Of a stretch of DNA of 64,000 nt, positions 21,701-32,400 are shown piece by piece. The first letter of the stretch is position 1. Each line of letters begins with the position of its first letter. Source of the stretch: Lineus longissimus (Eukaryota; Nemertea; Pilidiophora; Heteronemertea; Lineidae). The stretch covers positions 11,942,937 to 12,006,936 of the forward strand of contig NC_088313.1 in the NCBI RefSeq assembly GCF_910592395.1, in the 5' to 3' direction. The position numbers and the translations under genes were made by a program. A model generated the notes under the pieces. It worked only from the letters and a program-made list of their open reading frames with translations, had not been told where the DNA came from and did no database searches.

Positions 21701-22074
21701 CAACTGCATAGCATTCTCACTAATATCCTGCACTTTAATTTATAACCTTTTTCTGGCTTGATAGAACCTTTTTTTCACTCGTTTTACTTTTATTCTGAAC
21801 GTAAACGATTTGTAATTTGGTAAAGGACGGGTCAATTTTCTAGGCTGGGATCTGGTGTTGACCTCGTTCATTGTGTTAGGTCGTGTGTGGTGTTGGTGTA
21901 CCCCGTAACATTTTTTTGTGTTTTTTTCTTGGAGGCTTATTTGAGTATTGCCAATCCTCCAATGTGTGTGTGGGGGGGGGGGGGGGGAATGTCATAGATT
22001 CCGAGACTAATTCTCCTTTCACACCGCTTTATCCGCATGCACGAAGTCATCACATTCGCTCAGGTAATACAACT
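18701..22074. other. Long gene-free stretch
   Basis: About 3.4 kb without a convincing ORF on either strand. It has poly-C runs near 19765-19775 and 19949-19964 and some CGCGCG microsatellite near 18938. I recognise no transposon protein, RNA gene or tandem array. Confidence 0.5.
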
Positions 22075-23095
22075 TATAGCTGGGGTAGCATGTAAACACT
22101 GAAACGTTTCAAATGAAACAGGTCAAACGAAACGAGGCAAATAAATGGCCAAAACGTGAAATTGAAAATGCACTATGTGGATGTGTCGTTTTTCAAGGCT
22201 CTGTTTTGTATTTTTACCGCATAAAAGCCACAGAAATTCAAACAGAAAGCGATTACATGTAATTATAAATAGATTTACCACAGTCCGTTCAGCTCTTTCA
22301 CAATTTAGATAAACCGGTATTTCCCCACGTAACCTCGTACCCTGCCCAAATATTTAGCGCTATTGTATAGTTTAACGACAATAACGACGATTTATTGGAA
22401 CACGTTGAATCGAACATGTCCAATTTTGCCTTGAACTCTTTCGAACGTAGCACTGAGACACGGAGCATCAGCAGATCAGAGGTCATAGCATTATTTATGT
22501 TATTCCGCATTTCATCTGGCATTTCCCTGCCCTAATTGGCCGCCATTATTGCCGAATGTGCTGGATCCACTCATTTCATTATTACAAGATGTTCAAAGCA
22601 TATATTGATGCGAAACGTTAAGACATGATAAGGGTGATTGTTTAATTTTAAACGCCATAACCTTTTGTTATTTCGTCCCCAAATAGAGTACGAATCTGTG
22701 GCCGCGGCCATTTTCAGTTCAATTACACTGCGCGATCGCAATGCATAATGTACAGTGTTTCGCCAACATGGAAGCCAATTCGGGCAGGGATAATATTTTG
22801 AATATTAACTCTGCTTTTGGAGATTGGCACGGGGACGAGGCTGATTTACTTATTGCGCTGAAAATGTGGAATGCCAAGGCGTGTCGCCGTGTTGCAAACA
22901 ATTTACCAAATTCATCACCTAAAAATCTATCCAGACTATCAAAGTACGCAAACAGAATTATTGTAATCATTATAACAGATCATGAGTATAATTATTCAGT
23001 AATATTCATTTTTATGCTATATTTTTATTTTTGACTTGTTTCGTTTGACCTGTTTCTTTTGAAACGTTTCAGTGTTTACATACTACCATAGCTAG
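22075..23095. mobile_element. Non-autonomous DNA transposon with ~60-bp terminal inverted repeats
   Basis: The left arm (about 22078-22135), containing GTAAACACTGAAACGTTTCA and ACAGGTCAAACGAAAC, recurs inverted at about 23035-23093. Only single changes separate the arms over more than 50 bp. The interior holds short ORFs on both strands (22298-22522, 22719-22970 and 22741-23034) with no recognised domain. The superfamily is unknown, and the target duplication was not resolved. Confidence 0.7.
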
Positions 23096-23214
23096 GCCTA
23101 TTTGTTTGTTCCGCTTTTGTCCAATCAGGGTTCGCCCATTCCAGCGGCTCTGGTCTAGTTATTGTGTTCAATAAAGGGCGGAGATTCGTTTTCATCTGCG
23201 CAGTAGCCAAAGAC

Positions 23215-24205
23215 AAACCAACGTTACTCAACTAAAATATATTGTTGGCATAACAAGAGGTTCATGTGACGTCTGCTCAGCTGCGATTCATTGGTGGCAT
23301 AACAAGAGATACTAGGAGCCTCGTGCTCAGCTGGGATTTATTTGTTGACATAACAAGAGGTAGCAGTGGCTGTTACTCCGCGAGATTTATTCATGGCATT
23401 ACAAGAGGCTTAAAAAGTCCACTGCACTGCTGGAATTCATTAGTAAAATGGAGGCGCCAGGGCCCAGTAGAGGCAAGACCACCATGGATTCTTTAAGCCT
23501 TTTAGCAGTTCAATTGTCAATGTTTGACCGCGACGCATCAAATACTGCGTGGGGTTGTGAATCTGAAATTTTGATATGATGTTCCGGACAGTCGGGCAAG
23601 TAAATGGTGAAAAGTAAACTGGTAGTTGACCACGGAAATTTTTTGATAATCGACAAATTAGACAGACATTGATATTTCCACTCTTCAGCCAACTGGCAGA
23701 AAAATCTCAAAACACGCCCCCTATTACCAAATTAGCAAAATTCGAAATTAATTTTTTGATCAAATAATTTCTTTATATCTGTATACTTGCCACAGCAAAT
23801 ATTTTTTCAATACCTCTCCAAATATGTACTTGAGAGTTAAAAACATGCACTCGTCTAATTGATAGGCCTGGACCCTCCAACCTATGAATATTCATTGGTG
23901 GTATTGTCTCAGTACTCAACTGGGATTGATTTGTTGGCGTTAACCAGAGGTGCCAGTGCTTATTACTGAGCTGAAATTCATTGGTGGCATAACTAGAAAC
24001 CCCAGGGCCAACTCCTCAACTGGGATTCATTGGTAGCGTAACAAGAGACGCTAGGGCTTAGTGCTTTACAAGGATTCATTGGTTGGCATAACAAGAGGTG
24101 CCAGTGGCTATTACTCAACGGGGGTTGATTTGTTAACATAACAAAATGTCCCAGGGCCAACTATTCAGTTGGGATATATTGGTAACAAAACAAGAGGCCC
24201 TAGGG
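23215..24205 (+). repeat. Degenerate ~50-60 bp minisatellite, interrupted by a solo R copy
   Basis: The motif ATTCATTGGTGGCATAACAA followed by GAGG and a CCAG/CTAGGGC word repeats about ten times with substantial divergence (tracts 23240-23469 and 23911-24205). The solo R element sits in the middle and splits one repeat unit. Confidence 0.75.
23470..23910 (+). mobile_element. Solo R repeat with 4-bp target duplication
   Basis: A 441-bp copy of the terminal repeat found at 1371 and 5955, with slightly diverged termini (GAGGCAAGACCAC ... GTGGTATTGTCTC). AGTA precedes it (23466-23469) and AGTA follows it (23911-23914). This independent insertion confirms that the R unit alone has functional ends and that the integration step duplicates 4 bp. 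It lies between two minisatellite tracts. Confidence 0.85.
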
Positions 24206-24915
24206 TTTGGATCGGTTTGACGCACTGTCTAATGGTTGTGTCAAATATTTTATGATCGATTATTATGTTCAGACTATCTACCTATCACATACGTGTCCTA
24301 TATCCCTGCTGACTGGAGAGATTTTGAGAAAAAATCACTTTCTTCAAATGTCACCCCCGATTGCCACACCCATCTTCAAACTTGGGATGGGTTTGACGCA
24401 CAGTTTAAAAGTTGTGTCGAAGATTTTATGATGGATTATTATGCTTACACTACCTGCCTGTCACCTCCAATCGTCCTAGACCCCTGCTAATTGGACAGTT
24501 CTCGCGAAAATTTCACGTTTTTTATTGAATGTCACTCCCCATCGACGAGACCAATTTTCCAATTTTGGATGGGTTTGACGCACAGTCTAAAGGTTGTGTC
24601 AAAGATTTTATGATCGATTAGTATGCTCACACTACGTACCTGCCTATCACCTCCAAGTGTCCTAGACCCCTGCTGACTGGACTGTTTTGGAGAAAAATCC
24701 ATATTTTAATGTCATCCCCTTGACCAGACTAATTTTCAAATTTGGGATGAGTTTGACGGACTGTCTAAAAGTTGTGTCGAAGACTTAATGCTTACACTAC
24801 CTGCCTATCACATCCAAGTGTTCTAGACCCCTGCAGATTGGACAGTTTTCGAGAAAAATCAATTTTTTTCATCTCACCCCTTGACCAGACCAATTTTTAA
24901 ATTAGGGATGGAATT
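24205..24915 (+). repeat. ~178-bp satellite-like tandem repeat, about four units
   Basis: Units start near 24210, 24388, 24570 and 24748 at the phrase GGTTTGACGCAC/GGAC. Each contains GTTGTGTC, TTTTATGATSGATTA, CCTGCCTATCAC and GACCCCTGCTGATTGGA. Divergence between units is moderate. It has no coding capacity beyond chance ORFs. Confidence 0.8.
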
Positions 24916-25030
24916 TTTGGCTGGCTTCATCATGATTCGGTATAGAGACTCGGAATGAAACTGTTAAAACTAATTACTTGGCTGCCACTTGGATGAATTA
25001 GTTCACTGACTAAATCGTTTGAAATTAAGG

Positions 25031-25211
25031 AATTGATACCGAACTGGAGGTATTGGTTGTCACACCCAAACCGCAAGGATGGAGCTGAAATGTAAACCAA
25101 AACCGAGGCGTAGCCGAGGTTTTGTCGTAGCCGAGGTTATGTCCAATGTTTTAGCTCCAACGAGCGGTTTGGGTGAGACATTCAATACCGACAGTGTATG
25201 AGGTATCAATT
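25031..25211. repeat. Imperfect palindrome / foldback MITE
   Basis: AATTGATACC at 25031-25040 pairs with GGTATCAATT at 25202-25211. Inner blocks CACCCAAACCGC/GCGGTTTGGGTG-like and GGAGCT/AGCTCC pair as well, so the ~180-bp unit can fold almost end to end. There is no ORF. Confidence 0.7.
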
Positions 25212-25792
25212 TCTATTCTAAAACATCTCAAATTAAATATCGAATAATGTGGTTTGAAATGCTTTTGAAATACTTCCACATTTTGAACCAACCCAAGCGG
25301 TTATGGTTGTTTCCGCCAAACCTCTTTAGTGAGAACGAGGCTATGTACATTAACCATTATGAAAATGAAATATTCTCACTCGGGTGTTTTAGAATATTCG
25401 ACTCGGTATCATTTCTAAACTACATTTAGTTCACGTGTTGTCTACTTATCAACAAAACTGATCCTTTTTACTAGTATTTCACATTCATTTTAGAACTTTA
25501 CGAGGGGATGCTCAATTAAAAGTTAGGTAAAAGGAAATCATGATATGCATTTCCAAATTTTTTTCAGACAGACATTCTCGATTATATGCACAAAGAGACG
25601 CCAAAATAAACGCAAATGAGTGATAAACCATCACTATGGTTAATCTGCATCATCAAGTGTAAACACGTTTTATCGAACAAAAAAAGACACTTGGAAGAAG
25701 TGTCCGATGTCAATCATGCCCGGTCTCGTAACTTCCCGTAAAATTGAATCCAGTTTAAAACAGATTGTCAATGAACGTCATTGTGCTATATA

Positions 25793-28199
25793 CCGTCTTT
25801 TCATCGATGTAAGACCGGTTGATTAGGCTTAATGCATACGCCTACCGCGAGCACAGGGCACAATACCATTTCACTCATTGGTCGAAAGTTGAATGAAGTA
25901 GGTGTGTTACAAGTAGAAGGACAGATTGGCCTAACGAGACACATAGGATATGCAAAGCGCTCGCGTTTATTGTGGTTTGCGGTCTGAGTTTGCGGTTTCA
26001 GCGCAGTTTTGCGGTTTGGGTCTGTTTGATAGATCAACGTTAACCCTTTCTCACATAAAACGCGTTGGAGTGAGCATCACAGGCCTTTTGGGGGCTCTAC
26101 CAGCATCGCTTCAGGACAGCGACGCTTCATGCATTCAGGTTTATTCAGATTGGCTTTCAGCCAATCTTTATTCATCTTTTTTGCCTTTATTCATTGTTTT
26201 TTTATTTTTTATTTTTTATTTCTCATTTCTGTTTTCTTAATTTTTTTATTCATTATTTTTGATTTTTATTCTGGTCCGGTTGCCGATTGTCTCTGTTGAC
26301 CCGATTGCTTACTGCCCTGCTATCTCAGGCTCAAACTCATCAGGCAGATTGAGGAATGCTACCCCCTGTTCGTCGTCATCGTCGTCATCTGGAACTGGGT
26401 GTGGACCTGCGTCTATGTTCTGTGGGCGTAACGCTTTCTCAAATCCATGCTCGACGACCTCTGGGCTGATCGCTTCCAAGGCAAGGCTGACGATGTTGAC
26501 AACATCTCTCAGTCCAATTGGATCACACTGGCCTGCTTCGTTGGTGTTTTCGGTCTTCCATGACTTCCATGCTTGTCTGGCGTGACATTTGAAGGATCTC
26601 ATGACAGCCACATCCAGGGGTTGTGCCAAAGATGTGCATCCGGCCGGTAAAAAGTTGAGTCTGCCCCCTTCTGCAGTGAGACGATTCCTGAAGTTCTCCG
26701 TTCGATGTACTCTGAACTAATCCACCAAAAGTATGAACTGTTCAGCATGGGCCTCATGGACGTATGGTATGAAGATTTCGTCAAGCCAATGGTGAATCGT
26801 CTCCTGTCTGACCCATCCCGTGGCGGACGATGTGACCACAACGTTTTCGGGCAACTCGGCCTCTTCCAGAGCTCGAAGCGCGCGAACAAATCATCTTCTC
26901 GGAAAGGTGATGTGGGCTCGCATCTTATCACCATTCGCCGCCACGCAAAGTGTAACAGAACATCCCAGCTTTGGATTCTTCCTGGAGGTCGGTACATCAA
27001 CAGCCTTGCCGCCTTTCTCATTGAGGGTGTACATTAGGCGGAGGTCAAAAAGGAGGAAAGTCTGGTCCATGTTGAAAAACAGGCGCATTGGTATACCAAA
27101 ATTTTCGATGGTGTTGGTTATTTCATCGCGAAAGTTTCGAACCAGGACAACGGCGTTTTCTGGAATGGTGGTAGTGTTCTTCGTGACTTTTCGCAGGCTG
27201 ATGTCCTTCCTCTTCATAAAAAGTTCCACCCAGCCGTTGGATGCATGGAAATCATGCATTAGTGGTTTTGCTTCTGTGGCGAGTTGTCGGCGCTCTTCTG
27301 GGAGGGCATCCCACCAGGTGTGGAATAGTTGCACGGCCTTCTCCTGGACATCCTGGATCACAACAGGTAGACGTCTTCGCCGAACATCCCGGAACCAAAT
27401 TTCTAGTTGGTCTTCGACCTCAGGCCAGTAACCAATCAACCTCTGCTTCACCTTTCGGTCTTTGCCCCGGTTCTGCTCCTCCTTCAATTCCAGGTCATGA
27501 CGGTTCCACCTGCGAAACGTCTCAAAAGGTGTGTTGTGGTGGTTGGCAAATTCTGTCATCGTTCGCACAGTGCCATTTCCAATGGCAATCTCAAAGTCTT
27601 GCAGGTATCGCAGCTTCTCCGACACGGAATAACTACGCTTTCTTTTCGGCAGTGGCTCATCCATATTTCTACAAGTTGTAGGCACGGCAAGAAGAGGTTT
27701 CCGATAGTACCCAAACTTTATATACGCCTGAAACCTCACTGATTACTCAATAGTTTTTGCCCTTTTAAGCCTACGTGTGTCCCAACTAAAATGCTAAGGT
27801 AATTCTCCCGGATTCCAAACTCATGGACCAGACATTGTTGTTCGAAGTTCCTTTCTTTCAATCATCCATTACACTTAGCAAACAAGCCTTGATATGCCTT
27901 TTTTACGCTTTTTAAGGTACTCAAATTTTGAAATTAAACACCCCGTAAAAACCGGTGGAGTATTTTGTGGGACACCCCGTATTATTCCGCCGCGGCACTC
28001 GTCCGTACAAATGACGCAACCCTATTAGGTCACCTGTGAAACATACAGCAGCCGCTCTAAAACCTAGGCATGCCTTCCAAGTTGACAGTCTACTGCTATT
28101 GGTCGTTACCATGCGTGTATTGTGATCCTCTACTACGTACCATCATAAGGTGGGTTTGGCCTGAATATTAGGAACGGTGGTTTATCGATGAAAAGACAG
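25793..28199 (-). mobile_element. pogo/Tigger-type Tc1-mariner superfamily transposon
   Basis: Terminal inverted repeats TACCGTCTTTTCATCGAT (from 25791) and the complement of TACTGTCTTTTCATCGAT (to 28201) each abut the TA dinucleotide expected as target duplication. The 2.4-kb unit contains a single DDE_1-type transposase on the minus strand. Confidence 0.8.
26309..27739 (-). pseudogene. pogo/Tigger-like transposase with two in-frame stops
   Basis: One continuous minus-strand frame of 476 codons carries a CENP-B-type N-terminal helix-turn-helix (SVSEKLRYLQDFEIAIGNG). A second CENP-B-type domain follows (DALPEERRQLATEAKPLMHDF, then NGWVELFMKRKDISLRK). The DDE_1 catalytic core has Asp in FFNMDQTFLLFD, Asp in ILLVD and Asp in LAQPLDVAVMRSF (a D-D-D triad, as in pogo). 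Two stops break the frame: TGA at 26891-26893 (codon 283) and TAG at 26717-26719 (codon 341). Both are explained by single transitions, and there is no frameshift, so inactivation is recent. The C-terminus has an acidic DDDDDD run. Confidence 0.85.
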
Positions 28200-28201
28200 T
28201 A

Positions 28202-29050
28202 TTGTAAAAACGCATTGATGACTTAAAGCTGTCCATGATACAATTTGGCAATACACTGTCAGTGAAAAAGGCTTAAAACGTTTTTTATAAGCTCAAAACG
28301 CCTTTTGTTAGAGTTTACTGTATTTTCCGACCCGAGTGCAGCACGCTTGAGTGTGAGAGCGACAGCGATTGATGTAACTATTACAAACGTTTCGAGGCAA
28401 ACGGCCAAAATGTGTGTTTTCCCGAGACGGCGGTCCAGGTTCTAAGATATAATAAATGTTGTAATAATCCCAAAATGTTTTGTCTTCTTTTCTTTTTTGG
28501 TTTCGACGATCTGCCTGTGCAAGGATTTGAAATGTCAAAGTTCCAAGGTTGACGATACAATAATCATAATGACATTTGTTATTATAACAATTTTTTATTC
28601 ACTTCCACAATGGTTACAACTTTACCAATTTTACTATGTTTCCGAATAAACGACCGAATTATAGCTGACTTTTATTTATGTAGCTGATAAAACACGAACA
28701 TTTATTAATGCTACGTTAATAATGCCTTCACTATTATTTTATTCCAAATTCCCATTTTATAAATGACGTCAAGCCAGAGGAAAATCGCGAGGATATTCAT
28801 CAGTTTTGGGCGGACATTGAGGTTGATATAATCTAAGATGTTTCCCCCCCCCGACCTTACGCCCCTGTCCTTTTATCACTCTATCAGCGGTAGCCTTCCT
28901 TATACATGTAGTTTGTAAACGCTGATGAATGTTACCTTAGCGCAAAATACATCGGCCTAGGCCTGTTTTCTCAAAAGGAAGTATAAACACTTGACTTGAC
29001 ATAACCTATATGTACAATGGAAGTTCAGTAGGACTCTCGCGCATGAGATG
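28202..29050. other. Upstream flank of the Ig gene
   Basis: About 0.85 kb of AT-rich DNA with a poly-C run near 28846. No gene or transposon protein was recognised. It may contain the Ig-gene promoter region. Confidence 0.45.
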
Positions 29051-29051
29051 G

Positions 29052-29058
29052 TATAAAT
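29052..29058 (+). promoter_or_regulatory. Possible TATA box of the Ig-domain gene
   Basis: TATAAAT lies 327 bp upstream of the predicted ATG. Transcription would then start near 29080-29090, giving a ~300-base 5' untranslated region. This is a single-motif prediction, and an upstream non-coding exon is equally possible. Confidence 0.25.
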
Positions 29059-29384
29059 GGAACGTCAAAGGAAAATATGTTTTCTGCATAAAAGAACTAG
29101 CTAGAGGCTAGATGGCATATCAAAATGCTTCAATGTATATATTGTGATACTGTGGCAAAACGTTTGTACATATTATTTCGATTCATCATCGAGCGTTTAA
29201 TTTCGGAGTTGGCTACGTACGGTCCAACGAACACAAAACGAAACTGTATTGCCCAATAGAAGCGAGAACTGGAATTCCTTTGGGAACTACCTAATCTTAC
29301 CTCATCAGAGCTCATTTCCTGTAGCCTTTGGTGGACTATCTTGAATATACAGACCTCTCTCTCCATCAACACCTGGATTCGACC

Positions 29385-29454
29385 ATGGCTGGAAAGGATA
29401 TGACACATCTGGTTCTGCACGTGTTGTTCTATTCAACCATAGTCAACTCTCAAG
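29385..29454 (+). CDS. Ig gene exon 1: signal peptide
   Basis: This exon encodes MAGKDMTHLVLHVLFYSTIV followed by NSQ and one base of a Val codon. The hydrophobic core (LVLHVLFYSTIV) and polar end fit a cleaved secretion signal. The donor is AAG|GTATAT (phase 1). A ~9.9 kb intron follows, occupied largely by transposons. Confidence 0.75.
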
Positions 29455-32400
29455 GTATATGTATATGGGTGATATTTTATATATAGGATAGGTTACAAAA
29501 CAAAATGTACATTTCGTTAGCCTCATAGCATAATTGCCTAAGTCATATTATGGCCAAAATGTGAAAATTTTATGTCTATGTCACTTTTCTGTATAATTCA
29601 AGCATTGTTTACTTATTTAATGGTTTTAAAAATGTTGAGACATCTGTTATAAGTTCTTGTTAAAGTTCGAATAAAAATTTCCTAAGCGTTGTCTAAAAAA
29701 ATGGTTCTTTAATTTTTCTCAAAACCTTCAAAATTAATATGAGTTAGGCAATTATGCTATGAGGCTAACGATTTGTAGTTATGTGTGACAGGACCATGGA
29801 GATTCATTGGCAACGGAAATGTCTCACGAACGAATTTATAAAATCGTAGGTCAAAACATGCCATTTTAGCCAGTAGATAGAGAATTTAGATAACATTACA
29901 CCGAGGTTACCAGATTCAACATCCTGATATTCAGGGTTTTTGTCACTTTTTCGTCATTACAAAACCTCGACGAAAAGCAATTGAATCCTCTGCGGAGAAG
30001 GCTGTTCCGATTACTTTCCGATTATTCGACACACCCGTACCTGTGGTGTATAATTCAAGAGAGATTAATTTAAACAATTTCTTTAAAGCTTTCATACAAA
30101 ATTATATCTATTTTACGCTGCTACACACACCGATTCAAAGTGTTTATTGTGAAATTTATTAAACCTGCCGCAGGGGGGGGGGGGGGCATAACTGGTATCA
30201 CGGTAATTGCCGACTGCAGTGCGGACGCTGGATGACAACCAATAAAAATGCGTGTTTGGATAACGATGACGAAATTTCGAGTCGGATGCTGTCGACGCTC
30301 TGATTTGGCTTTCTTAGTTTTTTTCAACCCGCAACAATCTGTCTGAAGGGTAGATACAATTTTTACCAGGGGTCTGAAATATCGCGAGGCAGAGTATATT
30401 GAAAACCACTGGTTATACCAAAATGGATATTCTATACATGCATGCAGATTCACCGTCTAGCCATGCCATGACGTGGTCGTCAGTTCATATGGCACTTGGC
30501 GAATCGGCCAAATTAGCATAGCCAACGATTTGCACGCATCGTATACATACTACCGTAGTAGTAGTATATCACGGTCAATGGATGGGGTGTTAATAAACAG
30601 AGAAACAGAGAAACGAAGTAATCGAGAACTTCCCATATCGAGTAGTTAGGCTTTAATTTCTGCATTTCTGGAGGTGTATAATAATGTCCAGCACAAGTTA
30701 AGACCGTTTATTTACTGGTTGGATAGGAGAATGAAACCATTCAGTTATTAAGAGAAGTGTCAGTAAAATGGTTCCCATCTGCGTCCCTTCTCAAAGCACC
30801 GATGTACACCTGGCACGGCGAAGTTGCACCCCCACTTCATATCTCATTTCAGCCTTGTTGAGTATTCAGCATAGTCCAGTCTTAATTAGCAAAGTCTGTA
30901 TTTTAGATCTACCCAGTGTAACAGTAGATCGTAGTCCGACGTGAGAAATAAAGCATTTCATCTCCGATATTCTCGACTCTGAGACAAGACCACAATTGAT
31001 TTTTAAGCCTTTTAGCAGTTAAATTGTCAATGTTTGACCGCGACGCATCAAAGAATGCGTCAAGTAGTGAAACTGAAATTCGGATATGATATACGGGTTA
31101 GTCTTGCGAGTAACTGGTGCGATTTAAATTGGTGATTGACCACGGAAATTTTTTTTTTAGATTGACAAGTTTGACACAAGTGGACATTTTTACCCATATC
31201 GGCCATTTTTCACTCCAAATTTGAACCCCCCCCCCCCCCTATGGCCAGGTTGTCGAAATTCAAAATTATTTTTTTTACCAAACAATTTATTTATATCTGT
31301 AGACTTGCCACAGCAAATATTTTTTCAATACCTCTCCAAATATGTACTTGAGAGTAAAAAACATGCACTCGTCTAATTGATAGGCCTCGACCCTCCAACC
31401 TATGAATATTCATTGGTGGTCTTGTCTCAATGAAGGTACATTTCAGGGGTTAACATTTTGAGAATTTTTTCAAACTAATGTACATGACATCCCACAACTC
31501 TCCAACAAAGGAAAGTCATATCTGGACATTTTTGGAGAAATGAGAGACATTTCAAAGAGTGGTACACTGTGCCAAAAGCGACGAAAGAGGACAAAAAGTC
31601 ATGATTTTGCAGCCAACAGCACCAAATTCAAAGACCAGCCCTGGCCAGAATAAGCAAGCTATGGAGCTGAAACTTTAGGATGTGATTTAGGAATATCTTT
31701 GCTGCTTTGGACACAACTTTCAGAATCAAGGCCTAAGTAGTTTCAAAGAAATTACAAAATGAATGGCAACACAACAAGACTTGTAAAAATGAAACCGAAC
31801 TTAGACCGGGGGTAGGTTGACTCATATTTGGGTCAAATCAAGTTTTTTTCTCATTATTTTAGCTTGTTTTGACCTTAAATCACCAGCAATACAATATTCT
31901 AAATGAATTAGAGTGATTTGAGCACATTCAAATTTTTCACTAAATTGACCCAAAATGTAGTGTAAATGGAGACAAGACCACAATTGATTTTTTAAGCCTT
32001 TTAGCAGTTAAATTGTCAATGTTTGACCGCGACGCATCAAAGAATGCGTCAAGTAGTGAAACTGAAATTCGGATATGATATACGGGTTAGTCTTGCGAGT
32101 AACTGGTGCGATTTAAATTGGTGATTGACCACGGAAATTGTTTTCTAAATTGACAAGTTTGACACTAGTGGACATTTTTACCCATATCGGCCATTTTTCA
32201 CTCCAAATTTGAACCCCCCCCCCCCCCCCCTATGGCCAGGTTGTCGAAATTCAAAATTATTTTTTTTACCAAACAATTTATTTATATCTGTAGACTTGCC
32301 ACAGCAAATATTTTTTCAATACCTCTCCAAATATGTACTTGAGAGTAAAACACATGCACTCGTCTAATTGATAGGCCTCGACCCTCCAACCTATGAATAT

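Noticed and set aside
22719-23034. Overlapping 83- and 97-codon ORFs in the 22075-23095 MITE as a transposase
   Set aside because: There is no catalytic motif or helix-turn-helix, and both are short and on opposite strands. They are treated as chance ORFs in a non-autonomous element.
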